DNA of 33,669 nucleotides from Thermoguttaceae bacterium (GCA_025062105.1 JANXAQ010000327.1:1-33669); one strand, 5' to 3'. Shown: positions 24,185 through 32,922, counted from the stretch's first letter. Program-made: numbers and translations. Notes: generated by a model not told the origin, from the letters alone.

Positions 24185-24333
24185 CTGTACTACAATGGGT
24201 ATTTGGCTGGTTTCCCATGGGTTTTACCCGACGGCTCCTATCCTTCAGACTCCTTAAAAACAGGGATTTTGGAGATTCTGGGGAATAAAGGAAACCACCT
24301 TTCATCATAGAAAATGCTTTTCGGACAGACTCT
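24180..24333 (+). repeat. Family C repeat, forward
   Basis: It runs from AGAGGCTGTACTAC to TCGGACAGACTCT. CTCCTTAAAAACAGGGATTT, TGGAGATTCTGGGGAATAAA and TTTCATCATAGAAAATGC are shared with the copy at 12422-12578. Confidence 0.75.
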
Positions 24334-24641
24334 AAAGACATAGCTTCTGGCTGGGGAATAGGTTTTTTCCTGGTAATCCCAGACCCAAGCAATTGGATAG
24401 ACTATGGACTTGCTATCTTCCAGGTCCTCCCACAACGGACCACACAAAAATCAGTCCCTCCCGGAACTAACAATTATATAACGGAGTACCCTACAAGGGG
24501 GGAAAGAATGTAGGGGAAACTCTGGGCCAACCACAACCATCCTACAGGCAAGCCTCTCTGACTCGGAGGGAACCGATCGGCGTAGTGCATGCAGAGAATC
24601 CAAAGGGGGAAAAGCTCGCAGTTGCTTGGGAGTCAGGTTCA
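24334..24641. other. Intergenic, nothing recognised
   Basis: About 310 bases downstream of the exonuclease gene. No gene, RNA, terminator or repeat-family member is supported. Confidence 0.5.
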
Positions 24642-25478
24642 TTACGGCCGGGGATCCGTGTTGATCCAGGGGTTCTGCCAATCTCCCCAATGTTTCAGGT
24701 AGAGTTGATAGGCAGTCAATCCCCGATCGGCTTGCTGTTGGATCCATTGCTTGGTTTGGGCCACCAATCGGTGTTCGTCTTCCAGGCTCAGTTGGCCGAC
24801 CAAGACCCGAGTGCGCAAAAAGACAAAATAGGTGTCGAGCACATCGCAGCGGCAGTAGTCTTGGATTTCTGACAGTCGGCCCTGCTGATAGAGGTCTTGG
24901 ACCATATGGCCTTGGATCTCCATTTTCCCGGGTTTGCCCAGCAGATTGGCTGCCAGGTTCAGGCCGCCGGTAAAACGGGTGGTACCAAAATTGGTCAGAA
25001 GATCACATAGGTCGATGTGGGCCTGGAGGTTGTACCGACTGCGGGGCTGATCAAACGAGCGGGCAGCAGCGGCAAACCATCCAGGTAAACTAATCCCATA
25101 CCGGAAGGCCGCCAATTCCAAAAGGGGTAGATCGAAATAGTGCCCGTTGAAGCTGACCAAGGTGGGCCGACGATAGGCTTCCCAGCCACGCCAAAAGTTT
25201 TCCACCATCACATGGGGGCGATACTCCGGCTCATCCAGGGCCACCAAGTCCAGGAGGCTAAAATCTTCTGCCACCTTGGCTACCGCAATGGCAATGGGAA
25301 TCTGATAAGTATAGGGGATAAAATCGGATTGATATTTTTCCATCAGTTCTGCCCGGTAACAGGCGACGGCGTCTTCTGGGCTGATCTGTTGGCCGGGATG
25401 GCGCATCTGAGCGATCAGTTTCCCATCGGCAACGCTTTCGACGTCAAAGACTAAGTACCGGACCGTGCTGGCAGCCAT
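24642..25478 (-). CDS. DEDDy 3'-5' exonuclease, PolB-exo2 type
   Basis: 278 residues. The fold is DnaQ-like, of the predicted PolB-like exonuclease group (PF10108). The first motif is FDVES with Asp12 and Glu14, the second is LVSFNGHYFDLPLL with Asp116, and the third is DYCRCDVLDTY with Tyr208 and Asp212, giving the DEDDy acidic set for two-metal 3'-5' exonucleolysis. The long gap between the first and second motifs and the FIPYTYQIPIAIAVA segment are normal for the group. No polymerase domain follows, so it is a stand-alone nuclease, probably for DNA or RNA end trimming in the cytoplasm. The ATG has AAGGAG at 8 bases. It is monocistronic as far as can be seen. Confidence 0.88.
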   Translation of the reverse strand: MAASTVRYLVFDVESVADGKLIAQMRHPGQQISPEDAVACYRAELMEKYQSDFIPYTYQIPIAIAVAKVAEDFSLLDLVALDEPEYRPHVMVENFWRGWEAYRRPTLVSFNGHYFDLPLLELAAFRYGISLPGWFAAAARSFDQPRSRYNLQAHIDLCDLLTNFGTTRFTGGLNLAANLLGKPGKMEIQGHMVQDLYQQGRLSEIQDYCRCDVLDTYFVFLRTRVLVGQLSLEDEHRLVAQTKQWIQQQADRGLTAYQLYLKHWGDWQNPWINTDPRP

Positions 25479-25560
25479 AGGGTAGCTCCTTGCGGAAGAG
25501 GCACCGTAGCATAAATTCGCATATTAAAAAATAAGAGCTTCTCACATAAAACAATGGTTC

Positions 25561-25717
25561 TCAGCTCGACTTTTGCCATTTTCCCTAACTTGTTTTGTCG
25601 CTAGGGGCATGACGAACCATTTGTTTGTTCACCTAATTTCCGAATGCCACGAATTTCAGAGGGTTCGAACTTTCCCATTTTGGCAGAAGACCAAAATTGG
25701 CAAACATCGAGCTTAGG
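25561..25717 (-). repeat. Family B repeat, reverse
   Basis: It starts CAGCTCGACTTTTGCCATTT and ends ATTGGCAAACATCGAGCTTA. Internal TTTGTTTGTTCACCTAATTT matches the reverse copy at 18731-18895. It lies in the divergent space between the exonuclease and pepT. Confidence 0.75.
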
Positions 25718-25958
25718 TTCTGCTTGCCTTTTGGGGCGACGGTAGGAACATTCGTTTTGTTTTGTAAGAAGCTCGAAGATTCTCAAATAGCGATGTGCTG
25801 CCTAACAGCGATTGCTAGTTGCCAGAGACCTCTGCAACTTTTGGTTTTGTTCAGAGCCCGAAAAACAGACATCTAGTACTGACAGAATTGTGAAAAATCA
25901 TTAAATTAACATCATTTCTGGCTGTTGAAAATCCTCCCTCCCGGTAAAGGAAACGTTT

Positions 25959-27230
25959 ATGAATGCCCAACGGCTGTTAGAGCGGTTTTTGGGATATGTA
26001 GGGATAGATACCACCTCGGTAGAGGGGGTTGCCGACTATCCCAGTTCCCCTGGGCAACTCCAGTTGGGCCAACGAGTGGCTGAAGAATTGCGGCAATTGG
26101 GTCTGCCCGAGGTGGAACAAGACTCCCATGGATTAGTCTGGGCCACGTTGCCGTCCAATGGCTCCCCAGCCGGTCCGACTATAGCCTTCTTGGCCCATTT
26201 GGATACCTCACCCGAAGCTCCCGGAGGACCGGTGCGAGCGCAGGTGATAGAATGCTATCAGGGGGGCGAGATACCCCTGCCGGGGGATAGGAGCAAAATT
26301 CTTCGGCCAGAAGAAAATCCGGAATTACAACGCATGGTGGGCAAAACTCTGATAACCTCCGACGGTACCACCTTGTTGGGAGCCGACGACAAAACCGGGG
26401 TGGCCATCCTGGTGGAAACCGTCGCCCATCTAGTAGAGAACCCCCATATCCGGCACGGGCCTATCCGATTGCTTTTTACCTGCGACGAAGAAATTGGCCG
26501 GGGGGTAGATTTTGTGGACCTGCAACGCCTAGGTGCTACGGTGGCTTATACCTTGGACGGAACCGGAGCGTATTCGATCGATGTGGAAACTTTTTCCGCG
26601 GATCAAGCGGTGATTACCATCACCGGCCGAAATATCCATCCTTCGATAGCCAAGGGCCGAATGGTCAATGCCCTTCGAGTGGTGGGCGAACTGCTGTGCC
26701 GATTTCCGCTGGATCATCTAAGTCCTGAATCCACCGAAGGTCGGCAGGGATTCATCCACCCCTATTGGGTGGAAGGAGGTGTAGGGAAAGTTGTACTCCG
26801 GGTCCTTTTGAGAGATTTTCAAACCTCCCAACTAGCGGAATATGCTCGGTTGCTCTACGAAGCAGCGGCTGAGGCCCAGGCTCTTTTTCCAGGCAGTTCT
26901 ATTGAGGTAGCTATTACTCCCCAATATCGAAACATGGCAGAAGGATTGGCAAAACACCCTCAAGCGGTGGCCCTGGCTCAAAAAGCTCTGGAACGGTTGG
27001 GCCGTAGACCCCGACTTACCTTTGTCCGAGGGGGAACTGATGGAGCCCGGCTTACCGCAATGGGACTACCCACCCCGAACCTTGCTACTGGCCAATATAA
27101 TCCGCATTCGGTGTTGGAATGGGCCTGCCTGGATGAGATGATCGATACGGTGGCCTGGCTAGTAAGCCTGGCAGAACTATGGGCCTTTCCAGAGGCGGAT
27201 GGCCAAGGGCAGAACACGCACAGCAGATGA
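25959..27230 (+). CDS. pepT: Peptidase T (tripeptide aminopeptidase)
   Basis: 423 residues, close to the roughly 410 usual for PepT of the M20B family, a cytoplasmic two-zinc enzyme releasing the N-terminal residue of tripeptides. Metal-site motifs appear in order: AHLDTSPEAPG (His and Asp), LLGADDKTGVAIL (bridging Asp), FTCDEEIGRG (catalytic and ligand Glu), TLDGTG (Asp), and NPHSVLEW (His), with the substrate-binding RGGTDGARL segment just before the last. The dimerisation lid domain with NIHPSIAKGRMVNA is complete. AAAGGA lies about 7 bases before the ATG. It is a single gene, followed by an intact family D repeat 130 bp downstream. Confidence 0.93.
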   Translation: MNAQRLLERFLGYVGIDTTSVEGVADYPSSPGQLQLGQRVAEELRQLGLPEVEQDSHGLVWATLPSNGSPAGPTIAFLAHLDTSPEAPGGPVRAQVIECYQGGEIPLPGDRSKILRPEENPELQRMVGKTLITSDGTTLLGADDKTGVAILVETVAHLVENPHIRHGPIRLLFTCDEEIGRGVDFVDLQRLGATVAYTLDGTGAYSIDVETFSADQAVITITGRNIHPSIAKGRMVNALRVVGELLCRFPLDHLSPESTEGRQGFIHPYWVEGGVGKVVLRVLLRDFQTSQLAEYARLLYEAAAEAQALFPGSSIEVAITPQYRNMAEGLAKHPQAVALAQKALERLGRRPRLTFVRGGTDGARLTAMGLPTPNLATGQYNPHSVLEWACLDEMIDTVAWLVSLAELWAFPEADGQGQNTHSR

Positions 27231-27360
27231 GCAAGCCGCCCCTAGTGGAAGCGGTGGGGCTATAGAGTAGACTGTAGGCCATTGGCAGAGGTGGGAATGG
27301 CGGTGCCAGCTGGAGGCCGGAGGGTAGAACCCATAGGGCAGAATCCCCGCCACCGCAAGG

Positions 27361-27613
27361 TCTCGCTGTTATACACATCTTTGGGATGGATTTACCCTCA
27401 CAGTAGCACCAAACGATTGCCCCAATTAGGGGGATAATAAACCTTCCAAAACAAGCCATTGGATAAATTGCACAATTTAGGAAAAATCATTTAGAAGATC
27501 AGGAGAGCTTTAGTTTCAGAAAATGGTTTGTCTGTGTTGTTCAACGAGTTTTCCTGCTTTGCCTAAAGTGATGGCCGAGCGTCTGAACTCCAACTTGTGT
27601 ATAACAGCGAGAC
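27361..27613 (+). mobile_element. Intact family D element with 8-bp target duplication
   Basis: A 253-bp unit with 17-bp perfect terminal inverted repeats: TCTCGCTGTTATACACA at the left and TGTGTATAACAGCGAGA at the right. It is flanked by the identical 8-mer CCGCAAGG (27353-27360 and 27614-27621). The interior has no convincing open frame. This copy defines the family D ends. Confidence 0.88.
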
Positions 27614-27730
27614 CGCAAGGTAGCGGCCTTGCTATCCTTACTCAGTCTTGGAGTTCAGCGGCTGCAGGCGAAGGCCTCCAAAGCGGACAAACTCTTAAGC
27701 TGCTCCTTACTGCCAGTATCAAGCGAACGG

Positions 27731-29089
27731 TTACTCCAGCCGGGCGTAGAGCAGTTCGATGCCTTCCGGTCGGCCAAGGTTCCGGGAGTATTTTCGCTCT
27801 TCCGAATTGTTCCAGTGTTCATGGACGCCGAGGCTCGGCAGGCGTTTGGTCGGTGTAGGGTGATTCGGATCGTAGAAAGTGCCCGAAGGGGGATTGTCGG
27901 CCAAGGCCGCCTCATGGAGGTAGTCTTCGGCTCTGGGCATCCGGGCGCAATCTTCCCAAGCATCCCAGATAAAATCAAAAGCCACTGAATCTAGGGCCAC
28001 CGCATCCTGGGAAACGAACAGGCTGCACGGCCAGAAATCGTTAAACGGCGGAGCCTTCCATCGCCGAGGGGCCGGGTCAATATAATGTTTACCGGTGAAA
28101 ATACCATCAATGATATTCAGTACCGTTTTGCCGCCTAGATGGGCATGGCCTAATAGATCCACCTGTTCCCGATATGCTTTGCGCTGGGGGTTGAAGGAAC
28201 CCCGGTGCATATCATAGTAACCTTGCTGAACCGGCCACCGGATCAGGGAGCCAAAGTGGTTTTTGCCGCACAGGGTTACTCCAGCGGCCGTATGACCTTT
28301 CAGATTAGCTACATTGATCACATAGGTAGCCTCAGCAAAGCAAGTAGGCACATAATCCTGGGCCACTCCTTGAGGCCGGCAGCTCCAGTACAAAGGTACA
28401 TCGGATGGTTTGACTTTGATTCGGCCTGGCTTGCCGGCGTAATCTTCATATCGAACCTCCGGATACGCTTCTCGGAGGATAGTGTAATATTCATCGGGCA
28501 ACAGTGCCAGGCTGTCGCAGACGGTGATATCCGAAGGCCGAACACCTACCTGTTTAACTAATTGGCCCAACAGGGCGATAATGACCTGAGGACCTGTGTT
28601 CATATAATCCAGGCGGCGAACTAACCGATAGGAGTCCGGATCCACATTCCGATCTCGCCAAATAAAGCCAACCCAATTGGGTTTGATAAGAATTTTTTCA
28701 CCGGTTCGGTATCCTTGATCGCCGCGTCCGTGGATCTGATTAAAATGGCGGAAGAGTTTGTCCCATGCTTTGTCTGGGCTGGTTTGACCGGTTAGTTCCG
28801 AGATAGCTCGGGCCATCATGGCGTTGAGACGATCTTGTTTTGTCCGGCCCGGCTGCCACCAATGACCATCACCAGGTCCTTGCCAATCGGTTACCTTGGG
28901 ATCATGCACCCACACGACCCGGCCTGGATAGATGCCTTGTCCTTTGCCTAACGGTGGATGAGCTTCAGGCCGCTGGGGCACAGGTTCCTTTTCGGCTGCC
29001 AAAGCTGGATGGGCTTTTCGGCAGGCCGTCAGGCTGCCCAAAATGGTCGCATGTTGCAAAAATCGCCGTCGGTCAAATAAGTTTTCCAT
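27731..29089 (-). CDS. DUF362 domain protein with Tat signal
   Basis: 452 residues. The N-terminus has a twin-arginine motif (DRRRFLQ, residues 6-12) followed by a hydrophobic stretch ending LTAC at Cys23, which could be a lipobox, so a Tat-exported lipoprotein is possible. The DUF362 core is visible: EKILIKPNWVGF, a VCDSLALLPDEYY segment, and VINVANLKGHTAAGVTLCGK with NHFGSL after it. The family occurs as a stand-alone domain or next to ferredoxin domains; no Cys-rich ferredoxin clusters are present here, and the reaction is unknown. GGGAGG precedes the ATG by about 7 bases. The frame is intact and of normal length. It is preceded by a palindromic repeat and faces pepT. Confidence 0.85.
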   Translation of the reverse strand: MENLFDRRRFLQHATILGSLTACRKAHPALAAEKEPVPQRPEAHPPLGKGQGIYPGRVVWVHDPKVTDWQGPGDGHWWQPGRTKQDRLNAMMARAISELTGQTSPDKAWDKLFRHFNQIHGRGDQGYRTGEKILIKPNWVGFIWRDRNVDPDSYRLVRRLDYMNTGPQVIIALLGQLVKQVGVRPSDITVCDSLALLPDEYYTILREAYPEVRYEDYAGKPGRIKVKPSDVPLYWSCRPQGVAQDYVPTCFAEATYVINVANLKGHTAAGVTLCGKNHFGSLIRWPVQQGYYDMHRGSFNPQRKAYREQVDLLGHAHLGGKTVLNIIDGIFTGKHYIDPAPRRWKAPPFNDFWPCSLFVSQDAVALDSVAFDFIWDAWEDCARMPRAEDYLHEAALADNPPSGTFYDPNHPTPTKRLPSLGVHEHWNNSEERKYSRNLGRPEGIELLYARLE

Positions 29090-29203
29090 GCCGTTGCCTC
29101 CCGGAAGGTGTTAGAAGGGCGTAGCCAAACGGGTTTTGATTCCCCTCGGCCAATCTGTTTCTATGGAAGTAACTGTGTGTTTTTAGGGAGAAACAGGACC
29201 TTT

Positions 29204-29283
29204 GTCATTCCCGCGCAGGCGGGAATCCAGATGTTCTCTTCCGTGTTTTTGATGAACTGGATCCCTGCCTGCGCAGGGATGAC
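29204..29283. repeat. 80-bp palindromic intergenic repeat (GTCATTCCC type)
   Basis: The left arm GTCATTCCCGCGCAGGCGGG and the right arm CCTGCCTGCGCAGGGATGAC pair almost fully, and each arm also contains its own small hairpin (CCCGCGCAGGCGGG and CCTGCGCAGG). Repeats with these ends are common between genes in many bacterial phyla. It is unrelated to families A-D. Confidence 0.85.
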
Positions 29284-29392
29284 AAGAGGGCTTCCTTCGG
29301 CTGAAATGTTACGTTTCTATTATACTCAACCTGGACAAGCACGGGAGGTTAGGAAGAATCCGGTTGACCCACTAAACCCCTCCAACAGAGAG

Positions 29393-30067
29393 TTACTCCA
29401 GAACTGGTTCAGGAGGGTTGGCTGGGCCGGGCCGAATGTGCAGAAAACAGCATCCTTCGCCGCCCGGTTGCCAGGTGTCGGCCCAGAATCGAAAGCCAGC
29501 TCCTTGGAACGTACCATAATCGACCTGGGCGGCAATTCGACACAAAGTGGCCACTTCCTGGTCCGGAAGCCCCATTTGGACCCAGGTTTCGCGCAAAGGG
29601 CAGGCATGGAATTTGATGTCCAAGGCGTCTGGGTCGGCCCGGAGGACTTCGGGTTGGAAGAGTTGGCCCTGGTCAGCGGATCGGCCGACAAAGGCTGTCC
29701 GAAGTCCAGCCAAATCGGCGGGAGCAAATTGGCTGTAAAGTTCCTGGCCTTTTTGCAGGCCTCGGCGATAGATGGCGCGGCTCATGAGGGCCTCGGCCTG
29801 CTCCGCCCCCAGCAATTGCCGAAGTTCGTCATAGATGAACCAATAGATGACGGCTCGGTTTGCGTAGCTATCACGCAGTTCTTGCCGAAGTCGGGCTAGC
29901 TGTTCGGTAGGCGGAGTGGACACGCTTTCTGGCCGATGGTCCTGGGCAGCGCCTGGACAACAGGAGAGTTGGCGTGCGATCCAGTCGGCCATGGAACAGC
30001 CTGCCGCGACAGCTGCCTCCTGAAGGGCTTCATAGAGCTGATCGGGCAATTGGAGCGAACGGCTCAT
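29393..30067 (-). CDS. ATC-hydrolase-like protein with N-terminal helix-rich segment
   Basis: About 224 residues from the ATG at 30067; a GTG at 30076 is a possible alternative, and neither has a good ribosome binding site. Residues from about 65 onward resemble the L-2-amino-thiazoline-4-carboxylic-acid-hydrolase family (PF14196): a helical RAVIYWFIYDELRQLLG part, SRAIYRRGLQKGQELYSQF, then a DIKFHACPLRETWVQMGL strand and GFRFWADTWQPGGEGCCFLH near the end. The first 35 residues (SLQLPDQLYEALQEAAVAAG and on) resemble ribbon-helix-helix antitoxin-like sequences. Most family members are of unknown function, so hydrolase activity is not asserted. It lies between the DUF362 gene and uppS on the same strand. 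Confidence 0.65.
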   Translation of the reverse strand: MSRSLQLPDQLYEALQEAAVAAGCSMADWIARQLSCCPGAAQDHRPESVSTPPTEQLARLRQELRDSYANRAVIYWFIYDELRQLLGAEQAEALMSRAIYRRGLQKGQELYSQFAPADLAGLRTAFVGRSADQGQLFQPEVLRADPDALDIKFHACPLRETWVQMGLPDQEVATLCRIAAQVDYGTFQGAGFRFWADTWQPGGEGCCFLHIRPGPANPPEPVLE

Positions 30068-30360
30068 GAATAGCACCTATGATCTAAAGGAGAATCGGGT
30101 GTGGTTTCATTGATCGGAAGGGAAACTTGATATTTGCTCATCTTGCCGAGGAAATGTGTCCCCCAGCAAAGGTGTCGTGGCCGAACCAGCCGTGGCCTCT
30201 CCGCTGTTCCTTGCCTGAGCTGGCTTCTGGGATGCTGTCTGGGGAAGCTGTCTGGAAATGTATTTTTTCGAGGGAAAATCGGCTCAGGAGCTGGATTGCC
30301 TAGAATGCCGACATTGCCTATTTCCTCCTTTTTTGCTGCGAGATCCGGTTAATCCAAACC

Positions 30361-31179
30361 CTATCGGGAGCCACCCAAGTGTTGATTTCCGCCCAGCCTC
30401 TGTTGGAAAACCGTGGGGCCGGAACCAGCCAGTTCCTCTGGCAAAAGTCCGCCAAATCGACGTCGTCGGGCGGCATAGTCCCGGATAGCCTGCCGAAGAA
30501 GCTCTTCGTCGAACTCCGGCCAGCATCGTTCCGTTACCCATAGCTCTGCGTAGCTGCACTGCCAAAGCAGAAAGTTGCTCAGACGCATTTCCCCGGCAGT
30601 TCGGATCAGTAGATCCGGATCGGGCATACCAGCTGTATAAAGGTATTGAGAGATGATTTGTTCATCGATCTGCTCGCTCCGGAGTCGGCCAGACTGTACT
30701 TCCTGGGCAATTCGGCGCACGGCATCGGTCAGTTCCTGCCTAGCGCCGTAGTTAATGGCCAGGCAAAGATGTAGGCCTGTATTTTGGCTGGTCAGGCGGA
30801 TGGTTTCCTCCATGGCCTGTATCGCACTAGAGGGCAGCCCTTCACGTCGGCCGATGACTGTGAGCCGAATATTATTCTCCAGTAATTCCGGCCGCTCTTC
30901 GACCATGTAGTGTTCCAAAAGCTGCATGAGGAACTGCAACTCTTCAGGCGGACGTTTCCAATTTTCACTCGAAAAGCAAAACAACGTCAGTTGCTGGATG
31001 CCTAGCCGGGCGCATTCTCGGACGATTCGGCGTACTGCTTCTGCGCCTCGGCGATGGCCTTCGATGCGGGGCAAGCCCTGCCGGAGCGCCCATCGGCCGT
31101 TGCCATCCATGATGGCTGCGATATGCCGAGGCCGCTTATTCGGGGGGATATCAAAATCCTCTTCCATCGGCTTATTCAT
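30361..31179 (-). CDS. uppS: Isoprenyl (undecaprenyl) diphosphate synthase
   Basis: 272 residues, a typical cis-prenyltransferase. It makes the long-chain isoprenyl diphosphate used as lipid carrier for peptidoglycan and other envelope sugars. The diphosphate-binding motif HIAAIMDGNGRWA is present with the catalytic Asp, followed by GHRRGAEAVRRI, LTLFCFSSENWKRP, LAINYGARQEL, and the C-terminal PDLLIRTAGEMRLSNFLLWQ and YAELWVTERCWPEF blocks. The start codon overlaps the stop of purA in an ATGA (31176-31179), so the two are translationally coupled. The first 15 residues before the core are a short hydrophilic extension. Neighbouring shc also uses polyisoprenoid precursors, but the two genes are 24 kb apart. 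Confidence 0.96.
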   Translation of the reverse strand: MNKPMEEDFDIPPNKRPRHIAAIMDGNGRWALRQGLPRIEGHRRGAEAVRRIVRECARLGIQQLTLFCFSSENWKRPPEELQFLMQLLEHYMVEERPELLENNIRLTVIGRREGLPSSAIQAMEETIRLTSQNTGLHLCLAINYGARQELTDAVRRIAQEVQSGRLRSEQIDEQIISQYLYTAGMPDPDLLIRTAGEMRLSNFLLWQCSYAELWVTERCWPEFDEELLRQAIRDYAARRRRFGGLLPEELAGSGPTVFQQRLGGNQHLGGSR

Positions 31180-32468
31180 GAAAGCTGGCCTCGAAGGAAA
31201 ATGGTCTGATCTCGGTGCGGGCCGACGGAGATGATTTCTAAGGGTCGGCCGATCAATTCGCTAATCCGGCGTAAATAGGCTTGGGCGTTTGGCGGCAGAT
31301 CTTCCCATCGGCGAACATGAGAGATTTCCTCTTTCCAACCGGGCAGGGTTTCATAGACCGGCTGCACCCGCCAAAGCTCATCGACATGAGCCGGAAAGAC
31401 CGTGGTCTTTTGGCCATCTAACTCATAGGCCACACAAATTTTCAGCTCCTCCAGACCGCTCAACACATCTAAAAGCATCACCGCCAACACATCCACCCCA
31501 CTGAGCCGGGCTGTATAACGTACCGCCACCGCATCAAACCAGCCACAACGGCGGGGCCGACGCGTTACCGTGCCGTATTCGTTGCCCCGGTCCCGAATGT
31601 ATTGGCCGATCTCGTTGGCCTGTTCGGTAGGAAACGGGCCGCCGCCTACCCGGGTACTATAGGCCTTGATAATGCCGATGACCTTAGTCAAATATCGTGC
31701 CGGTACTCCAGAGCCGCTCGAAACGCCCACCCCAGAACTGTTGCTGCTGGTTACATAAGGGAAGGTCCCATGATCTACGTCCAACAGCGCCCCTTGTGCC
31801 CCTTCAAACAGGATTCGCTTATTGGCTTCCAGGGCGTCCAGAAGATAGCTGGTGGAATCGCCTACCCAGCGGCGCAATTGCTCGGCATATTGGCGATATT
31901 GCTCGTAGATGGCGTCTGCATCCAGCTCGATTGGCTCGCCACTCAAACATTGGAGCATCCGCTGCTTGAATTGGGCCACCTGACGGACCCGGTCCCGGAA
32001 GTTCTGCCGATACAGATCGCCCACCCGGAAGGCCAATGTCCGGCCCACTTTGTCTCGGTAGCAGGGGCCGATGCCTCGGAGCGTGGTACCGATTGCCTCG
32101 CCACCGGCCACTTTTTCCAAAAGCCGATCCTCCTCAATATGCCACGGGAAAATCACATGCGCCCGATTGCTCACCAGCAGATTATCCTCCACTTGCACAC
32201 CGCGGGCCCGTAGCCGTTCGATTTCCTCTAACAAACTGCCCGGATGTAAGACCACCCCATTAGCAATCACACATTGCACCTGGGGACGAAAGATGCCGCT
32301 GGGCACCAGGGAGAGCTTGAACGGCTCGCCGCCTAGCACGACCGTATGGCCCGCATTGGCCCCACCTTGGTACCGGACCACAATATCGTACTCACCAGTC
32401 AATAGATCCACGATCTTCCCCTTGGCCTCATCGCCCCACTGCAAACCCACCACACACGTTGCCGGCAC
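31176..32468 (-). CDS. purA: Adenylosuccinate synthase
   Basis: 430 residues, the normal length. It converts IMP and aspartate to adenylosuccinate with GTP in AMP synthesis. The P-loop-like GLQWGDEAKGKIVD is at the N-terminus, followed by GGANAGHTVV, GTTLRGIGPCYRDKVGR, LFEGAQGALLDVDHGTFPYV and TRVGGGPFPTE, and the C-terminal VGPHRDQTI. The start is GTG (GTGCCGGCA), with AGGA about 9 bases before it; no ATG is available upstream in frame. It forms an operon with uppS, which overlaps its stop codon by 4 bp, an unusual functional pairing of purine synthesis with carrier-lipid synthesis. Confidence 0.97.
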   Translation of the reverse strand: MPATCVVGLQWGDEAKGKIVDLLTGEYDIVVRYQGGANAGHTVVLGGEPFKLSLVPSGIFRPQVQCVIANGVVLHPGSLLEEIERLRARGVQVEDNLLVSNRAHVIFPWHIEEDRLLEKVAGGEAIGTTLRGIGPCYRDKVGRTLAFRVGDLYRQNFRDRVRQVAQFKQRMLQCLSGEPIELDADAIYEQYRQYAEQLRRWVGDSTSYLLDALEANKRILFEGAQGALLDVDHGTFPYVTSSNSSGVGVSSGSGVPARYLTKVIGIIKAYSTRVGGGPFPTEQANEIGQYIRDRGNEYGTVTRRPRRCGWFDAVAVRYTARLSGVDVLAVMLLDVLSGLEELKICVAYELDGQKTTVFPAHVDELWRVQPVYETLPGWKEEISHVRRWEDLPPNAQAYLRRISELIGRPLEIISVGPHRDQTIFLRGQLS

Positions 32469-32599
32469 GTCCGAGGTCCTTTTTCTAGCTAGTAGTTACT
32501 CTTTTGGCATCAGTCCCCTAACCGCCAAACAAAAAGCAATACCCCTGCGGAAACCTCTCGAACTGCTACCATCTAACCCTATTATTGTCCCATAAAAAT

Positions 32600-32626
32600 C
32601 CCCTGTGGAAAATCTTTTCCCAGGGG
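32600..32626 (-). terminator. Hairpin followed by T-run on minus strand
   Basis: CCCCTG and GGAAAA pair with TTTTCC and CAGGGG around a tiny loop, with one bulged base. On the minus strand the stem is followed by ATTTTTA, as in an intrinsic terminator. It lies in the divergent space between purA and mnmA, where no minus-strand gene ends, so its role is unclear. Confidence 0.35.
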
Positions 32627-32922
32627 CATCAGAAATCCATGATGGCATCTAATAGGCTTTTTCGCAAGCCCCCGGTCAAACCAAGGAAAACCGGACTTTT
32701 TCTCCTCCCGGTTCCACAAAAAGCCCGATGCCGTGGCCCCCTGGTGGGATCTGGCAAAACCTTCTCCCTAGCAAAGCCAACCGCAAAAGACCTACAATAA
32801 AAAAGAGCTGTTGGGGCTGTGGAAAGGTTCTTCGAAACGATGGACCGTTTCCCCTTAGCTTCGGTTTTCACATGTTGGTGAGTTTGGGGGCTTGTAGGAA
32901 AGGTCTTCCTAGAGCCAGAGCT

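Noticed and set aside
25820-25860. Possible family A end (GACCTCTGCAACTTTTGG)
   Set aside because: Only the first dozen bases resemble the family end; no further blocks follow.
29108-29899. 263-residue open frame on the plus strand
   Set aside because: It reads through the palindromic repeat and then antisense to the ATC-hydrolase-like gene, whose strand has the better domain match.
30258-30488. Small open frame with two CxxC-like pairs (CLECRHC)
   Set aside because: Intriguing start, but there is no ribosome binding site and its second half is antisense to uppS; not enough to call a gene.
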